The notes: generated by a model not told the origin, from the letters alone. Shown: positions 53,890-62,847, counted from the first letter of the stretch. The stretch: 64,000 nt of DNA from JASHPR01 sp963833885 (GCA_963833885.1 CAWHZU010000023.1:124001-188000); one strand, 5' to 3'. Numbers and translations are program-made.

Positions 53890-54462
53890 CTAGCCTGCGG
53901 GCTCGCACATCGTGAGCAGCTTGGTAACCGTGGCCCAGTTGCGCGCCGTGCCGGTCACCGTGTCGGTCTTCTTCTGGCCGAGCTTCACCAGCGCCGCGGC
54001 CAGGTCGCTGCGGCCGTAGCCGTCCGGGGTGTGCAGAAAGATCGTGCGCCCGACGATCTGGGCGGTGTCGCGGCTGCCCTGCTTGTCGGCGATCTGCTGG
54101 GCGGCCGCCACGCGTTCGGCGACATCGGGGCCCGGGTCGCCGCTCAGGAACACCGCGTGCACGGCCCTGAGGTTCGGCTCGTCGGCGTACGGGTTGTCGC
54201 GCGCCACCTGGGCCAGCTCCTCGCGCGACAGCACCACGACCCGGCACGGAACGCTCAGCGACGTGGCGATCGCCTGCTCGAGGGCCGCCGCCAGCGCGGC
54301 CGTATCGGACTGGTCGCTGGTGAAGACCACGTTGCCGCTCTGGATGTAGGTCGCCACGTCGGCGTGGCCCAGCGAGCCAACCAGCTCGCGCAACTCGGCC
54401 ATGGCGACCTTGTTGTGGCCGGCCAGGTTGATGCCCCGTAGCAGGGCCACATGAGTAGGCAT
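53890..54462 (-). CDS. DUF1697 family protein
   Basis: 190 aa. The N-terminus THVALLRGINLAGHNKVAMAELRELVGSLG and YIQSGNVVF are diagnostic for DUF1697. Members are about 180 residues with no known activity. Its stop directly abuts the convergent 70-aa gene. Confidence 0.88.
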   Translation of the reverse strand: MPTHVALLRGINLAGHNKVAMAELRELVGSLGHADVATYIQSGNVVFTSDQSDTAALAAALEQAIATSLSVPCRVVVLSREELAQVARDNPYADEPNLRAVHAVFLSGDPGPDVAERVAAAQQIADKQGSRDTAQIVGRTIFLHTPDGYGRSDLAAALVKLGQKKTDTVTGTARNWATVTKLLTMCEPAG

Positions 54463-54466
54463 CCCA

Positions 54467-54570
54467 CCATCCTGCCGCAGCCGACCTGGCCGCCCGCCGC
54501 AGCCCGCCTGGCCATCCTGCCGCAGCCGCCTGGACGCCCTGCCGCAGCCGGCCTGGCCGCCGCCCGCCCA
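54467..54570. repeat. Four imperfect 21-24-bp repeats
   Basis: Four copies of roughly CCTGCCGCAGCCG-n-CCTGGCC (near 54471, 54495, 54516 and 54538) lie upstream of DUF1697 and of the divergent DUF2252 gene. They look like slippage-derived low-complexity sequence. They separate two divergent promoters. Confidence 0.65.
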
Positions 54571-54705
54571 GCCGCGCGCTTTGGCGGCAGGGTTGGGTCT
54601 TGATCACAAAATGCGGGGGTATATCTAGGCGTTAGGGCGGCAGTGACCTGGGGGAACGTGCCGTCGGGGGACGCTGACGGTCACGATCGGGGGGTCAGTA
54701 ACGCA

Positions 54706-56124
54706 ATGAGCAAGATCTCTCCAGGGGTGCTCGCCCCGCCGCACGAGATTCTGTCGCCGGACGAGTGGCGGGCGCGGGGCCGCGCCCGGCGCTACCGGGT
54801 GCCACGCGCTGACCACGCCGGGTGGGATCCGCCCAAGAACCGTCCTGACCCGGTTGACCTCCTCGAGGAGCAAGCCAAAACCCGGGTGCCCGACCTGGTT
54901 CCGATCCGCTACGGCCGCATGCTCACCTCCCCGTTCGCGTACTTCAGGGGCGCCGCGGCGCCGATGGCGTGGGACTTGGCTCATACCTCTACGACGGAAC
55001 TAAAGGTGCAGTGCTGCGGCGACGCGCACCTGCTGAACTTCGGCATGTTCGCCGCGCCGGACCGGCGGCTGGTGTTCGACGTCAACGACTTCGACGAGAC
55101 GCTGCCCGCGCCGTTCGAGTGGGACGTCAAGCGGCTGGCAGCCAGCCTCGCGGTCGCCGCCAGGGACAACGGGTTCTCCGAACGGGAGGCACAGACTGCG
55201 GCGCGCCGCTGCGCGAACAGCTACCGGGTTGAGATGGCGCAGTACGCGAAGATGCGGTTCCTGAACGTCTGGTACTCCAGAATCGACCTCGACCAGGTGA
55301 CCAACCTCTACGACTCGGTCCAGTCGAAGAAGGCGGTGCGCCGCCGCCGCAAGGACATCAGGAAGGCCCAGCAGCGCACCAGCCTGAAGGCGCTGATGAA
55401 GTTCTGCGACCAGGTCGGCGGCGAGTACCGGATCCGCCCCGACCATCCGCTGATCGTCCGCTTCCCCATCGAGCGCAACCCGGCCATGCTCGACGAACTG
55501 CGCAGCGCAATCGCGCTGTACCAGGAGACGATTCCGGCCGACCGGCGGGAGGTGCTGCGCCGCTACTACTTCGGTGACTTCGCCCGCAAGGTGGTCGGTG
55601 TCGGTTCGGTCGGCACCGAGGCCTTCGTCTTGCTGCTGCTCGGCGACCGCGAGGACGAGCCACTGTTCCTCCAGCTCAAGGAGGCGCAGGAGTCGGTGCT
55701 CGCGCCGTACGCAGGGCCCAGCGAGTACAAGCACCAGGGCGAGCGGGTGGCGCGCGGACAGCGGATGACCCAGGCCGCGACCGACGAGTTCCTCGGCTGG
55801 ACCAAGGGCATCGCCACCGACGGCAAGAAGGCCAAGGACTACTACGTCCGCCAGCTTCGGGACATGAAGGGCTCGATGGACGTCCCGGCCATGGACGCTG
55901 AGCAGCTCAACTACTACGGCCGGCTGTGCGGCTGGGCGCTGGCCCGCGGCCACGCCAGGACCGGCCGCGCCACGGTGATCTCCGGCTATCTCGGCGAGAG
56001 CAAGGAGTTCGACTGCGCGATCGCCGATTTCGCGCTCGCCTACGCCGACCAGAACGCCAAGGACTATCAGTGCCTGATGGACGCCGTCGCCAACGGCCGC
56101 GTCCAGGCCGTGATGGGCCTGTAA
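54706..56124 (+). CDS. DUF2252 family protein (copy 2)
   Basis: 472 aa. It shares with copy 1 the segments VDLLEEQAKTRVPDLVPIRYGRML, FFRGAA and CCGDAHLLNFGMF, then VFDVNDFDETLPAPFEWDVK and the C-terminal ADQNAKDYQ, but the middle (residues 160-250, KAVRRRRKDIRKAQQ) differs. Kinase-like fold with unknown substrate. ATG 54706 was picked; GTG 54643 adds 21 unlike residues. A TATATCTAGG sequence about 80 bases upstream may be the -10 element. Confidence 0.87.
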   Translation: MSKISPGVLAPPHEILSPDEWRARGRARRYRVPRADHAGWDPPKNRPDPVDLLEEQAKTRVPDLVPIRYGRMLTSPFAYFRGAAAPMAWDLAHTSTTELKVQCCGDAHLLNFGMFAAPDRRLVFDVNDFDETLPAPFEWDVKRLAASLAVAARDNGFSEREAQTAARRCANSYRVEMAQYAKMRFLNVWYSRIDLDQVTNLYDSVQSKKAVRRRRKDIRKAQQRTSLKALMKFCDQVGGEYRIRPDHPLIVRFPIERNPAMLDELRSAIALYQETIPADRREVLRRYYFGDFARKVVGVGSVGTEAFVLLLLGDREDEPLFLQLKEAQESVLAPYAGPSEYKHQGERVARGQRMTQAATDEFLGWTKGIATDGKKAKDYYVRQLRDMKGSMDVPAMDAEQLNYYGRLCGWALARGHARTGRATVISGYLGESKEFDCAIADFALAYADQNAKDYQCLMDAVANGRVQAVMGL

Positions 56125-56970
56125 AGAGCCGCGCTGCACGTGCTCGACGACGTGCCGGATCGCCAGGTCCTGGGCCCGCAGGTGGGCCTGGAGGCGCTCG
56201 CAGGCGCGCAGCACGGCCTCCGCGTTCAGATAGGTCTGCGCTGAGCGCTTGTCCGCCGAGCGCCCGATCACCTGCTGCCCGACCATGATTACGAACATCA
56301 GCAGCAGCTGCAGCTGGCTGGACAGGAACAGCAGGAACGCGTACGGGTACGGGTCGAACCCGAGCACCTGGCCTGCCACGATCCAGCCGATCTGGAAGAT
56401 CAGCGCGACGTAGAAGGCCGTCATCGTGGCCACCTTGCTGGTGAGCCAGGCAGCCAGCCTGCCGTTGAATCCGACGTACTCGTCCGCCGTCGTGGGCGGC
56501 GCCTCGATCCGCTCCGAGGCCTTGGCCAGCAGCTCCTGGTGCTCGGCGCCCAGGTCGGTGCCGCCAGCGAGCAGGGTGTCCTGCGCCATCAGGTGATTCT
56601 GGATCTGCTCGCAGTCGACCAGGATCGCCTCGGCGTCCTCGTAGGTGTCCGTGGACCGCCGGTCCGCGCTGCGGCCGAGCACCTGCTGCCCGAGCAGGAT
56701 GATGAAGATCAGCAGCAGCTGGGCAACATTGCCGAGGAACAGCAGGAACGGGTACGGATACGGGTCGAAGCCCAGCACTCCCTTTGAGCCCAGCGCCATC
56801 CAGAGCACGGTGACAGCCGCGGCGATGTAGACGGTCCACATCGACCCGATCCTGGCCGTGATCCAGGCGGCCAGCCGCTCGTTGAACCCGCTCGCCTCGT
56901 CGGCGTGGCCGGGATCCTGGCTCCGCCTGGCGTGCGCCCGCGGGTGGCGGACGGCGGTGTACAGGCTCAT
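55000..56970 (-). CDS. Duplicated DUF1003 membrane protein with missing normal stop
   Basis: The recognisable part is 56125-56970: two DUF1003 units in tandem, each with two helices and the hallmark GFDPYPY(P/A)FLLFL (about residues 68-80 and 205-220), followed by GQQVxGRSADxRS. Most DUF1003 proteins have one unit. After HVVEHVQRG the family should end, but no stop occurs and the frame runs 1.1 kb antisense through the DUF2252 gene to 55000 (656 aa in all). The extension is likely meaningless coding shadow or a lost stop. The functional product is probably about 280 residues. Confidence 0.6.
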   Translation of the reverse strand: MSLYTAVRHPRAHARRSQDPGHADEASGFNERLAAWITARIGSMWTVYIAAAVTVLWMALGSKGVLGFDPYPYPFLLFLGNVAQLLLIFIILLGQQVLGRSADRRSTDTYEDAEAILVDCEQIQNHLMAQDTLLAGGTDLGAEHQELLAKASERIEAPPTTADEYVGFNGRLAAWLTSKVATMTAFYVALIFQIGWIVAGQVLGFDPYPYAFLLFLSSQLQLLLMFVIMVGQQVIGRSADKRSAQTYLNAEAVLRACERLQAHLRAQDLAIRHVVEHVQRGSLQAHHGLDAAVGDGVHQALIVLGVLVGVGEREIGDRAVELLALAEIAGDHRGAAGPGVAAGQRPAAQPAVVVELLSVHGRDVHRALHVPKLADVVVLGLLAVGGDALGPAEELVGRGLGHPLSARHPLALVLVLAGPCVRREHRLLRLLELEEQWLVLAVAEQQQDEGLGADRTDTDHLAGEVTEVVAAQHLPPVGRNRLLVQRDCAAQFVEHGRVALDGEADDQRMVGADPVLAADLVAELHQRLQAGALLGLPDVLAAAAHRLLRLDRVVEVGHLVEVDSGVPDVQEPHLRVLRHLNPVAVRAAARRSLCLPFGEPVVPGGDREAGCQPLDVPLERRGQRLVEVVDVEHQPPVRRGEHAEVQQVRVAAALHL

Positions 56971-56980
56971 GCCCAGCCCG

Positions 56981-57814
56981 TTACCCGGGGCTGAGCTGGG
57001 CGTAACCCGTCTCGATCGCCGGTTCCAGCCTCTCCACAGGCATGGGCCACCTCGCGCCGCCAGCCTCGGCCGCCTTACTGGCCGGTACGCCGTCGCCGTG
57101 GAGCTCCCGGATCAGCCCGGACACCGTGGCAAGCAGCTGCTGCTGCGCCCGGGCGAATTCGGCGCCGACCGGGGCGCCGTGCCCGGGCACCAGGACGTCG
57201 CCGTCGCCGGCCAGGGACAGCAGGCGGGACACGGTATCCGGCCAGTCCATCGGGAAGCTCCCGGCGCCGTAGCACGGCGGGCCCGACTCCTCGATCACGT
57301 CGCCGACCAGCCACGCGGCCGCGTCAGGGACGTGCAGCAGCAGGTCGTTGTCGGTGTGGCCGCGCCCCAGGTAGAACATGTCGACGGCCCGGTCCCCAAG
57401 ATCAAGCGTGTGCCGGTCGCCGACCAGCTCGGTGGGCGGGGTGATGACCACCTCGCGCCACTCTTCTGCCGGCTCCTCGCCGTTGGCGATGCACTCGGCG
57501 AGCCCAGGCCGCTCGAACCGGTCCAGGAATGCCGGGGCCAGGACGTGGCCGTAGATCGGCACGTTCAGGTCCGAGCCGGGGCCGAACCGCTGGTTGCCGA
57601 AGCAGTGGTCGAAGTGCGCGTGGGTGTTAATCACCCAGCGGACCGGCCGACTGCCGAGCTCCCGCAGGTCGGCGCGGATCTCATCGGCCTGCCGCGGCGA
57701 CCCGCGCGTGTCCACCACCACGAGCCCGTCCGAGCCGCGGACCACGCAGACGCTCACGTCCAGCGGGTTGTACCGCCGCTGGAAGACCCCGTCGGCCACC
57801 TCGTCCCAGCCCAC
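56981..57814 (-). CDS. Metallo-beta-lactamase-fold hydrolase
   Basis: 277 aa. Zinc ligands: THAHFDHCFG (HxHxDH), GRGHTDND, VPGHG and an Asp in WLVGDVIEE. It resembles the quinoprotein-relay/SoxH-like MBL group. Substrate unknown. It lies 9 bases after the TetR gene stop on the same strand, suggesting co-transcription with the regulator. Confidence 0.87.
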   Translation of the reverse strand: MGWDEVADGVFQRRYNPLDVSVCVVRGSDGLVVVDTRGSPRQADEIRADLRELGSRPVRWVINTHAHFDHCFGNQRFGPGSDLNVPIYGHVLAPAFLDRFERPGLAECIANGEEPAEEWREVVITPPTELVGDRHTLDLGDRAVDMFYLGRGHTDNDLLLHVPDAAAWLVGDVIEESGPPCYGAGSFPMDWPDTVSRLLSLAGDGDVLVPGHGAPVGAEFARAQQQLLATVSGLIRELHGDGVPASKAAEAGGARWPMPVERLEPAIETGYAQLSPG

Positions 57815-57823
57815 AGCAGGAAT

Positions 57824-58471
57824 CTACCCGGATTGCGCCGCCCCGAGCGGTGCCGGGACGTCCTCGTCGTTCCGGGAGGCGGGCTGGGAGCAGGCACTGG
57901 CGAGCTGGCGTAGCGCGAGAGCCAGAAGCGGCCGCAGCGGCACCGGCGGGTCGGCGGCGTACCAGCGCCTGATGGCCACGTGAGACGCCGCGATGACGGC
58001 ACCGGCCAGGATCTGCGGGTACATGCCGGCCTCGACGTCGGTTCCGGTCCGCTCGGCGATCGCCGTGGCCAGCGCGTTCTGCTGAGCGAAGTTGACCTTC
58101 AGGTACTCGCCGCGCATCGCCGGCGACTGCAGTACCCGCCCGATCGCGGTCATGATGTCCCTGCTAAACGCCTGGTCGGTGTTCTCGTAGTGCTCGAGCA
58201 CCGAGTGGGTGAGCGCGTCCCATAGCGGCTCGTCGGCCGGCCGCTGCAGCAGCGACGCACCGATCCGGTAGGCCCGGTCCGCTCCGATCGCAGCGACAGC
58301 CTCGTACTTGCTGGCGAAGTAGTTGCGGAAGGTGCGCAGCGCCACATTCGCCTCGGCGGTGATGTCCTCGATCGTGACGTTCTCGAGTCCCCGTTCGATT
58401 GCGAGCCGGAGCGCGGCATCGCTCAGCGCCTTGCGCGTGGCGAGCTTCTTGCGCTCCCGCAGGCCGGTCAT
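57824..58471 (-). CDS. TetR-family transcriptional regulator
   Basis: 215 aa. N-terminal HTH (residues 10-55: TRKALSDAALRLAIERGLENVTIEDITAEANVALRTFRNYFASKYEAV) and a helical ligand domain. Divergent to the FAD monooxygenase with a 73-base gap holding an inverted repeat, the classical self- and neighbour-regulating layout. Ligand unknown, probably an aromatic or drug-like molecule. Confidence 0.9.
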   Translation of the reverse strand: MTGLRERKKLATRKALSDAALRLAIERGLENVTIEDITAEANVALRTFRNYFASKYEAVAAIGADRAYRIGASLLQRPADEPLWDALTHSVLEHYENTDQAFSRDIMTAIGRVLQSPAMRGEYLKVNFAQQNALATAIAERTGTDVEAGMYPQILAGAVIAASHVAIRRWYAADPPVPLRPLLALALRQLASACSQPASRNDEDVPAPLGAAQSG

Positions 58472-58490
58472 CCGGTTACCTTAAACCGAT

Positions 58491-58524
58491 CATGCCTTTA
58501 AAGCAAACTTGCCTTTAAGGCATG
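58491..58524. promoter_or_regulatory. Inverted-repeat operator between TetR and monooxygenase
   Basis: CATGCCTTTAAAG and CTTTAAGGCATG are inverted arms differing by one inserted T, around a short spacer. TGCCTTTAA also occurs twice as a direct repeat. The A/T-rich element in a GC-rich gap is the likely TetR binding site for both promoters. Confidence 0.65.
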
Positions 58525-58544
58525 AATCTGCAACAGTGGCCGCC

Positions 58545-60188
58545 ATGGAGACCCCGAATGCCACCGCAACCGCGGACGTGGTGATCGTCGGCGGTGGTCC
58601 CACCGGGCTGATGCTCGCCGCCGAGCTCCGGCTGGGCGGCGTGGATCCGGTGGTGCTCGAGCGGCTGCCGGAGATCAGCCAGATTCCGAAGGGCAACGGG
58701 CTAATCGGCCAGATCGTGCCGACGCTGGACTACCGCGGCCTGACGGACCGGTTCCGGGCGGAGGCCACGTTCACCGGGCCGATGCCGCAGTTTCCGTTCG
58801 GCTCGGTGCCGCTTGACTTTTCCCGGCTGAGCCCGGGCCCGCTGCACATCATGGCGATACCGCAGCGGCGGCTCGAGCAGATGCTCGACGACTGGCTGCG
58901 GGAGCTCGGCGGCGGCGTCCGGCGCGGCCACGAGGTGCTGGCGCTGTCGCTGCCCGAAGACGGCTCGCCGGTCACGGTGGACGTGCGCGGCCCGGACGGC
59001 GACTACCAGCTGCGCACCAGGTACGTGGTGGGCTGCGACGGCGCGCACAGCCTGGTCCGCAAGCAGGCCGGGATCGGCTTCCCCGGAGTCACATCGTCGG
59101 AGACCTCGCGGATCGGGCGGGTGTTCCTGCCCACGGTCAAGATCGCGCCGGGCGGCCAAACGGCCGAAGTGCCCGGTGTCGGCCTGGTGCGGCTGACGCT
59201 GACCACGCAGACGCCGCGCGGGGCGTATTCACTCGCGCCGCTCACCTCGCTGGACAAGGCCGCCCGGCCCGGCATGTTCATCGTCTACACCAGGGAGGAC
59301 GACCCCTCCTGGGCGCCGGCCGACCCCAAGGCCCCGATGACCCTCGACGAACTGCGCGAGAGCGTCCGCCGGGTGCTCGGCACCGACCTGGCGATGAGCG
59401 ACCCGCAGTGGCTGACCCGGACGGTAGGCAACAGCAGGCAGGCCGAGCGCTACCGTGCGGGCCCGGTGCTGCTGGCGGGCGACGCGGCGCACATCTTCGG
59501 CGCCGGGGGGTCGCTGAACGTCGGCCTGCTCGACGCGATCAACCTCGGCTGGAAGCTCGCCGCGCAGGCCGGCGGCTGGGCGCCGGACGGCTTGCTGGAT
59601 TCGTACCACGCCGAGCGGCACCTGGCCGGGCAGCGGGCCGTGCTGCAGACCAGGGCGCAGAAGGCGCTGTCGGCCAGCGGCGAGTACGCCGAGTCGCTGC
59701 GGGACCTGTTCGGCGAGCTGATGCAGCTGCCCGATGCCGTGCGGCACGTCGGCGCGATCATGGAGGGTTCCGACGTCCGCTACGAGATGCCCGCCGGTAG
59801 GGGCCGGCCGCACCAGCTCGCCGGGCGGTTCGCCCCGGACCTGCGGCTGGACGGCGGCGCCACGCGGGTAGCCGAGCTGGTCCGGCCCGCGCGCGGCGTG
59901 CTGCTCGACCTCACCGGCTCGGGCCCGACCGCAGACTTTTTCGTCCCGGGCGGAGGCGGCGCGATATCCGGGGTCCTCATGCCGAACGACGCTCTGTCCC
60001 GCGCAGTTTCGCCCTGGCGTGACCGGGTCAACGTCGTGGCCGGCCGCCCCATGGCCGAGCCGCCGCCCGCCGCCGCGATGCTGATCCGGCCGGACGGGTA
60101 TGTCGCCTGGGCGGTGGGCCCGGACACCAGGGACCTGGCCGGCGGGCTGCCCGAGGCGTTGCGCACCTGGTTCGGGGCGCCCGGCTAG
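58545..60188 (+). CDS. FAD-dependent aromatic monooxygenase (PHBH/RdmE type)
   Basis: 547 aa. The FAD-binding GGGPTGLMLAAELRLGG lies at about 17-33, the DG motif is VVGCDGAHSLVRKQ, and the second FAD motif is GPVLLAGDAAHIFGAGGSLNVGLLDAINLGWKLA. A C-terminal thioredoxin-like domain follows (about 430-547). It hydroxylates aromatic or polyketide compounds using NAD(P)H. ATG 58545 chosen; a GTG at 58536 is possible. Likely repressed by the divergent TetR. Confidence 0.9.
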   Translation: METPNATATADVVIVGGGPTGLMLAAELRLGGVDPVVLERLPEISQIPKGNGLIGQIVPTLDYRGLTDRFRAEATFTGPMPQFPFGSVPLDFSRLSPGPLHIMAIPQRRLEQMLDDWLRELGGGVRRGHEVLALSLPEDGSPVTVDVRGPDGDYQLRTRYVVGCDGAHSLVRKQAGIGFPGVTSSETSRIGRVFLPTVKIAPGGQTAEVPGVGLVRLTLTTQTPRGAYSLAPLTSLDKAARPGMFIVYTREDDPSWAPADPKAPMTLDELRESVRRVLGTDLAMSDPQWLTRTVGNSRQAERYRAGPVLLAGDAAHIFGAGGSLNVGLLDAINLGWKLAAQAGGWAPDGLLDSYHAERHLAGQRAVLQTRAQKALSASGEYAESLRDLFGELMQLPDAVRHVGAIMEGSDVRYEMPAGRGRPHQLAGRFAPDLRLDGGATRVAELVRPARGVLLDLTGSGPTADFFVPGGGGAISGVLMPNDALSRAVSPWRDRVNVVAGRPMAEPPPAAAMLIRPDGYVAWAVGPDTRDLAGGLPEALRTWFGAPG

Positions 60189-60613
60189 CGCTCGATCGCG
60201 CGGATCTGAACGGTCGCGGTGGCGGCCGCCACGACCTGGCCGGATTCGTCGAGCAGCTCACCGGCCAGAAACCCCATTGACCTGGTGCGGCCGGTCACCC
60301 GGCCCCGCCCGGTGAGCCGTCCCGGGCGGGCCTGCCGCAGGAACTGTACGTGCAGGTCGGTGGTGAGCGAGAACAGGCCGGGATCGAGCGACGCGACCAG
60401 CGCAGGCCCCATCGCCTCGTCGAGCATCGCGGTCAGGAAGCCGCCCTGGATCACCCCGACGGGGTTCAGGAACCGCTCATCCGCCCGGTACGCAACCTCG
60501 ATCGTCCCGGCGTCAGGGTCGATCGATACCAGTTCCCAGCCGAGGAGGGCAGCCGCCGGAGGCAGTGGCGCCCGGCCTTCCATCACGTCCCAGAACGATC
60601 CTTCGCGACTCAT
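60185..60613 (-). CDS. PaaI-family hotdog thioesterase
   Basis: 142 aa. The hotdog helix and active-site region are NPVGVIQGGFLTAMLDEAMGPA, followed by TTDLHVQFLRQARPGRLTGRGRVTGRTRS. It likely hydrolyses acyl-CoA or phenylacyl-CoA thioesters. Convergent with the monooxygenase with 4 bases shared at the stops. Confidence 0.87.
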   Translation of the reverse strand: MSREGSFWDVMEGRAPLPPAAALLGWELVSIDPDAGTIEVAYRADERFLNPVGVIQGGFLTAMLDEAMGPALVASLDPGLFSLTTDLHVQFLRQARPGRLTGRGRVTGRTRSMGFLAGELLDESGQVVAAATATVQIRAIER

Positions 60614-60682
60614 GGCCGCACCATAGCGCGGGTACCGACCGTTCCGGTTAGCCCATCCGTGATGGCGTGGGATGCTCGGGGC

Positions 60683-61012
60683 GTGTCCGATCTCGAGATC
60701 CTCCGCGGCCGCATGCGGCAGTTCGCCGACGACCGGGACTGGGGCAAGTTCCACGATCCGAAATCGGTGCTGCTGGCCCTCGTCGGCGAGGTCGGCGAGC
60801 TGGCGGAACTGTTCCAGTGGCTGCCCGCAGCCGACGCCCAGGATCTCGCCCAGCACGAGCCGCTCCGTACCCGGGTCGGCGAAGAGATGTCTGACGTCCT
60901 GCTGTACCTGGTTCTGCTGGCCGACGTGACCGGCATCGACCTCGCCGAGGCCGTTCAGGCCAAGATGGACGACTCCGAGCGCCGCTTCCCGCCTGGCCCG
61001 TCAAAGGGCTAG
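60683..61012 (+). CDS. MazG-like nucleotide pyrophosphohydrolase
   Basis: 109 aa. The metal motifs are LVGEVGELAELFQW and GEEMSDVLLYLVLLAD (ExxE and ExxD), as in dCTP/NTP pyrophosphohydrolases that clean the nucleotide pool. GTG 60683 has GGGG upstream; ATG 60662 is possible. Stands alone. Confidence 0.9.
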   Translation: MSDLEILRGRMRQFADDRDWGKFHDPKSVLLALVGEVGELAELFQWLPAADAQDLAQHEPLRTRVGEEMSDVLLYLVLLADVTGIDLAEAVQAKMDDSERRFPPGPSKG

Positions 61013-61199
61013 CTCCCGGCCAGATGAAGGCGGCCGTTCAGCGCGTTGCGGGTATAGAACCTGTCGGGCCGTAACAGTCATCGGCCCCGGACGCCCTTCC
61101 GCCAGAGAGATCCGGCCCGGGCCCGCCTCTTCGCACGTCTTGGGTGCGGTAGGCCGCTTGCTTCATCTGTGTACAGAAGATCAGTTAACGGGGGAAAAG

Positions 61200-61445
61200 A
61201 TGATTCCGGTTAAGACCAGGCCGGGGCGCCCTGGCGAGGACGCCATCACCAAATACGCGAGGCAGACCCGCAATGCCGCGGTCACGCTCGCCGTCCTGGC
61301 ATGTGTCGCAGCGCTCATTACCCTGATAGCCGCGGTGGTAGCCGTGTCGGCGATCAACCGGGTGGGCAGGACGTTTCAGAACGGCTTCGGCAATGTCGGC
61401 GGCAGCAATTGCGTAAGCCAGGGCGGCACCAACCCGAACTGCTGA
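61200..61445 (+). CDS. Small single-helix membrane protein
   Basis: 81 aa. A basic N-terminus (1-25), one membrane helix (about 28-53) and a short Gly/Asn/Ser tail with two Cys near the end (CVSQGGTNPNC), which could form a disulfide outside the cell. GGGGGAAAAG gives a good ribosome site before the ATG at 61200. Function unknown. Confidence 0.65.
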   Translation: MIPVKTRPGRPGEDAITKYARQTRNAAVTLAVLACVAALITLIAAVVAVSAINRVGRTFQNGFGNVGGSNCVSQGGTNPNC

Positions 61446-61627
61446 GCGGCGCAGACGCGCCGCCACGCCGCCGTCCAGGTCGCCGACGAACGTGACGCCG
61501 GGCACCGGGGTGGCCGGGGGATGGTGGGTCAGCACGAACTGCGACCCAGCCCATCCCCCGTCGACATCACCACCAACAAGCGGTCCGACGGTCGGGCACG
61601 CCCAAACTCATCGGCGGGCTGCAGCGG

Positions 61628-62113
61628 CTAGGTGCGCCCGGCACCCCTAATACGGTAGTAGGCCGTGGGCTCCCAGTAGGAGGTCGATACCGTCCACCCG
61701 ATCGGGACGCCGGAGGTATCGGCGCCGAACGAGACGCTCGGGTTGTCGACCATCTCGACGTGCCCTGGCCCAAAGAATGCCAGGTCCCCGCGTTTCGCCT
61801 GAGAACGGCTGATCTGGACCAGCAGCGGGCTGTCGAGCATTTCGTAGGTTGTCCTCGGCAGCTGAATGCCTGCCTGCAGGTAGGCCTCGTAGACGAGTCC
61901 GGAACAGTCATAGCAGGATGGCCCGTCTCCACCCCAGCAATACGATTTGCCCGCCTGTGCGACGGCATACTCGTAAGCGATGACCCGCAGGCGGACCCCG
62001 CCATCAGCGGTCGCGGCGTGGGCTGGCCCGGCGAAGGAAAGTAGCGACGTCAGGAGAGCGCACACCATGATTACGAACTTGCGGTGGACCATCTGGCTTC
62101 GTTGCCCCTTCAT
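61628..62113 (-). CDS. Secreted NlpC/P60 cell-wall peptidase
   Basis: About 161 aa. A signal peptide (VIMVCALLTSLLSFAGPAHAA) is followed by a compact NlpC/P60 domain. The catalytic Cys is in CYDCSGLVYEAY and the His in GPGHVEMV. There is no separate binding domain. It should cut peptide bonds in peptidoglycan. ATG 62113 is taken; ATG 62092 after AAGGGG also gives a good signal peptide. Confidence 0.87.
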   Translation of the reverse strand: MKGQRSQMVHRKFVIMVCALLTSLLSFAGPAHAATADGGVRLRVIAYEYAVAQAGKSYCWGGDGPSCYDCSGLVYEAYLQAGIQLPRTTYEMLDSPLLVQISRSQAKRGDLAFFGPGHVEMVDNPSVSFGADTSGVPIGWTVSTSYWEPTAYYRIRGAGRT

Positions 62114-62182
62114 TGTTCGTGAGTTGGACTCGATTCCTTCAGGGGCTAGGGCCTTCCTTTCCCGCCGAACGCATGCCGGAAC

Positions 62183-62210
62183 CAAATAACGTCACGATAA
62201 CAAAGGTCAA
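62183..62210 (-). promoter_or_regulatory. Candidate promoter for NlpC/P60 gene
   Basis: Reading leftward, TTGACC (62210-62205) and TATTTG (62188-62183) are spaced 16 bases apart, about 70 bases before the ATG. A fair sigma-70-type match in an A/T-richer stretch. Not verified. Confidence 0.3.
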
Positions 62211-62847
62211 TATGCTTTCTTGACACATCGTTTGCGCGCTGCCGAGCGTTACAAAAATCATTCACAGCCATGTTTGAATGCCTGGATCCTGTGCCTGGAA
62301 GCACACAATGCGGGCCGTGAGCGGCCGCTGGGCAGCAACGCCGCTTGGAAAAGGTCCACTTCGTCGTAATCGACTCGCTTAGCACCGTTGTGGCGTGCGC
62401 CAGCCAGGTACGGCCGCGTGGCAAAGATGGGCTACTTTAGGCTCAAGCGCCGGATTGGCGCGGTGCCGGCAAGCGACCGATGTCGCGCCATCATCGAGGC
62501 CACGTTCGCACCGTTTCGGGTGACTCGCCCCGCGCCTTACCGGGCCGGGCCGGCGGATCGGTCGTTGCCGCACACCTGGTCCAGCGTGTCAGACGTCTTG
62601 ATGTTGCGCGGCGACCGCCGGTATTCCGCGACCGGCGGATCGTGCGCCAGCGGGGACCCGCGCCGCGGCCCGGCCGGCCCGTCTCGCGGGTAGATTGCAC
62701 GGCAGGCAACAAGATTCCTATCGCGCCCAAATAGAATTCGGCCATCGCAATAATCGGAGACCAGAATAGGTCACCTATTGTATCGTGTTACGATATTATC
62801 TGGCCGGGCGTTCCTCGCTCTCGCCGGGCAGGCGCGGACGACCGGTC
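62211..62847. other. Gene-free region
   Basis: No convincing gene; open frames here are short, basic and lack ribosome sites. GC content drops near 62180-62300 and 62730-62800. A c-di-AMP riboswitch, common before cell-wall hydrolase genes in actinobacteria, was looked for and not recognised. Confidence 0.45.

Noticed and set aside
62190..62500. c-di-AMP (ydaO-type) riboswitch before the NlpC/P60 gene
   Set aside because: Conserved core sequences of that riboswitch were not found on the relevant strand.
62388..62693. 101-aa open frame in the gene-free region
   Set aside because: No ribosome site, Arg/Ser/Pro-rich composition and no family; insufficient support.
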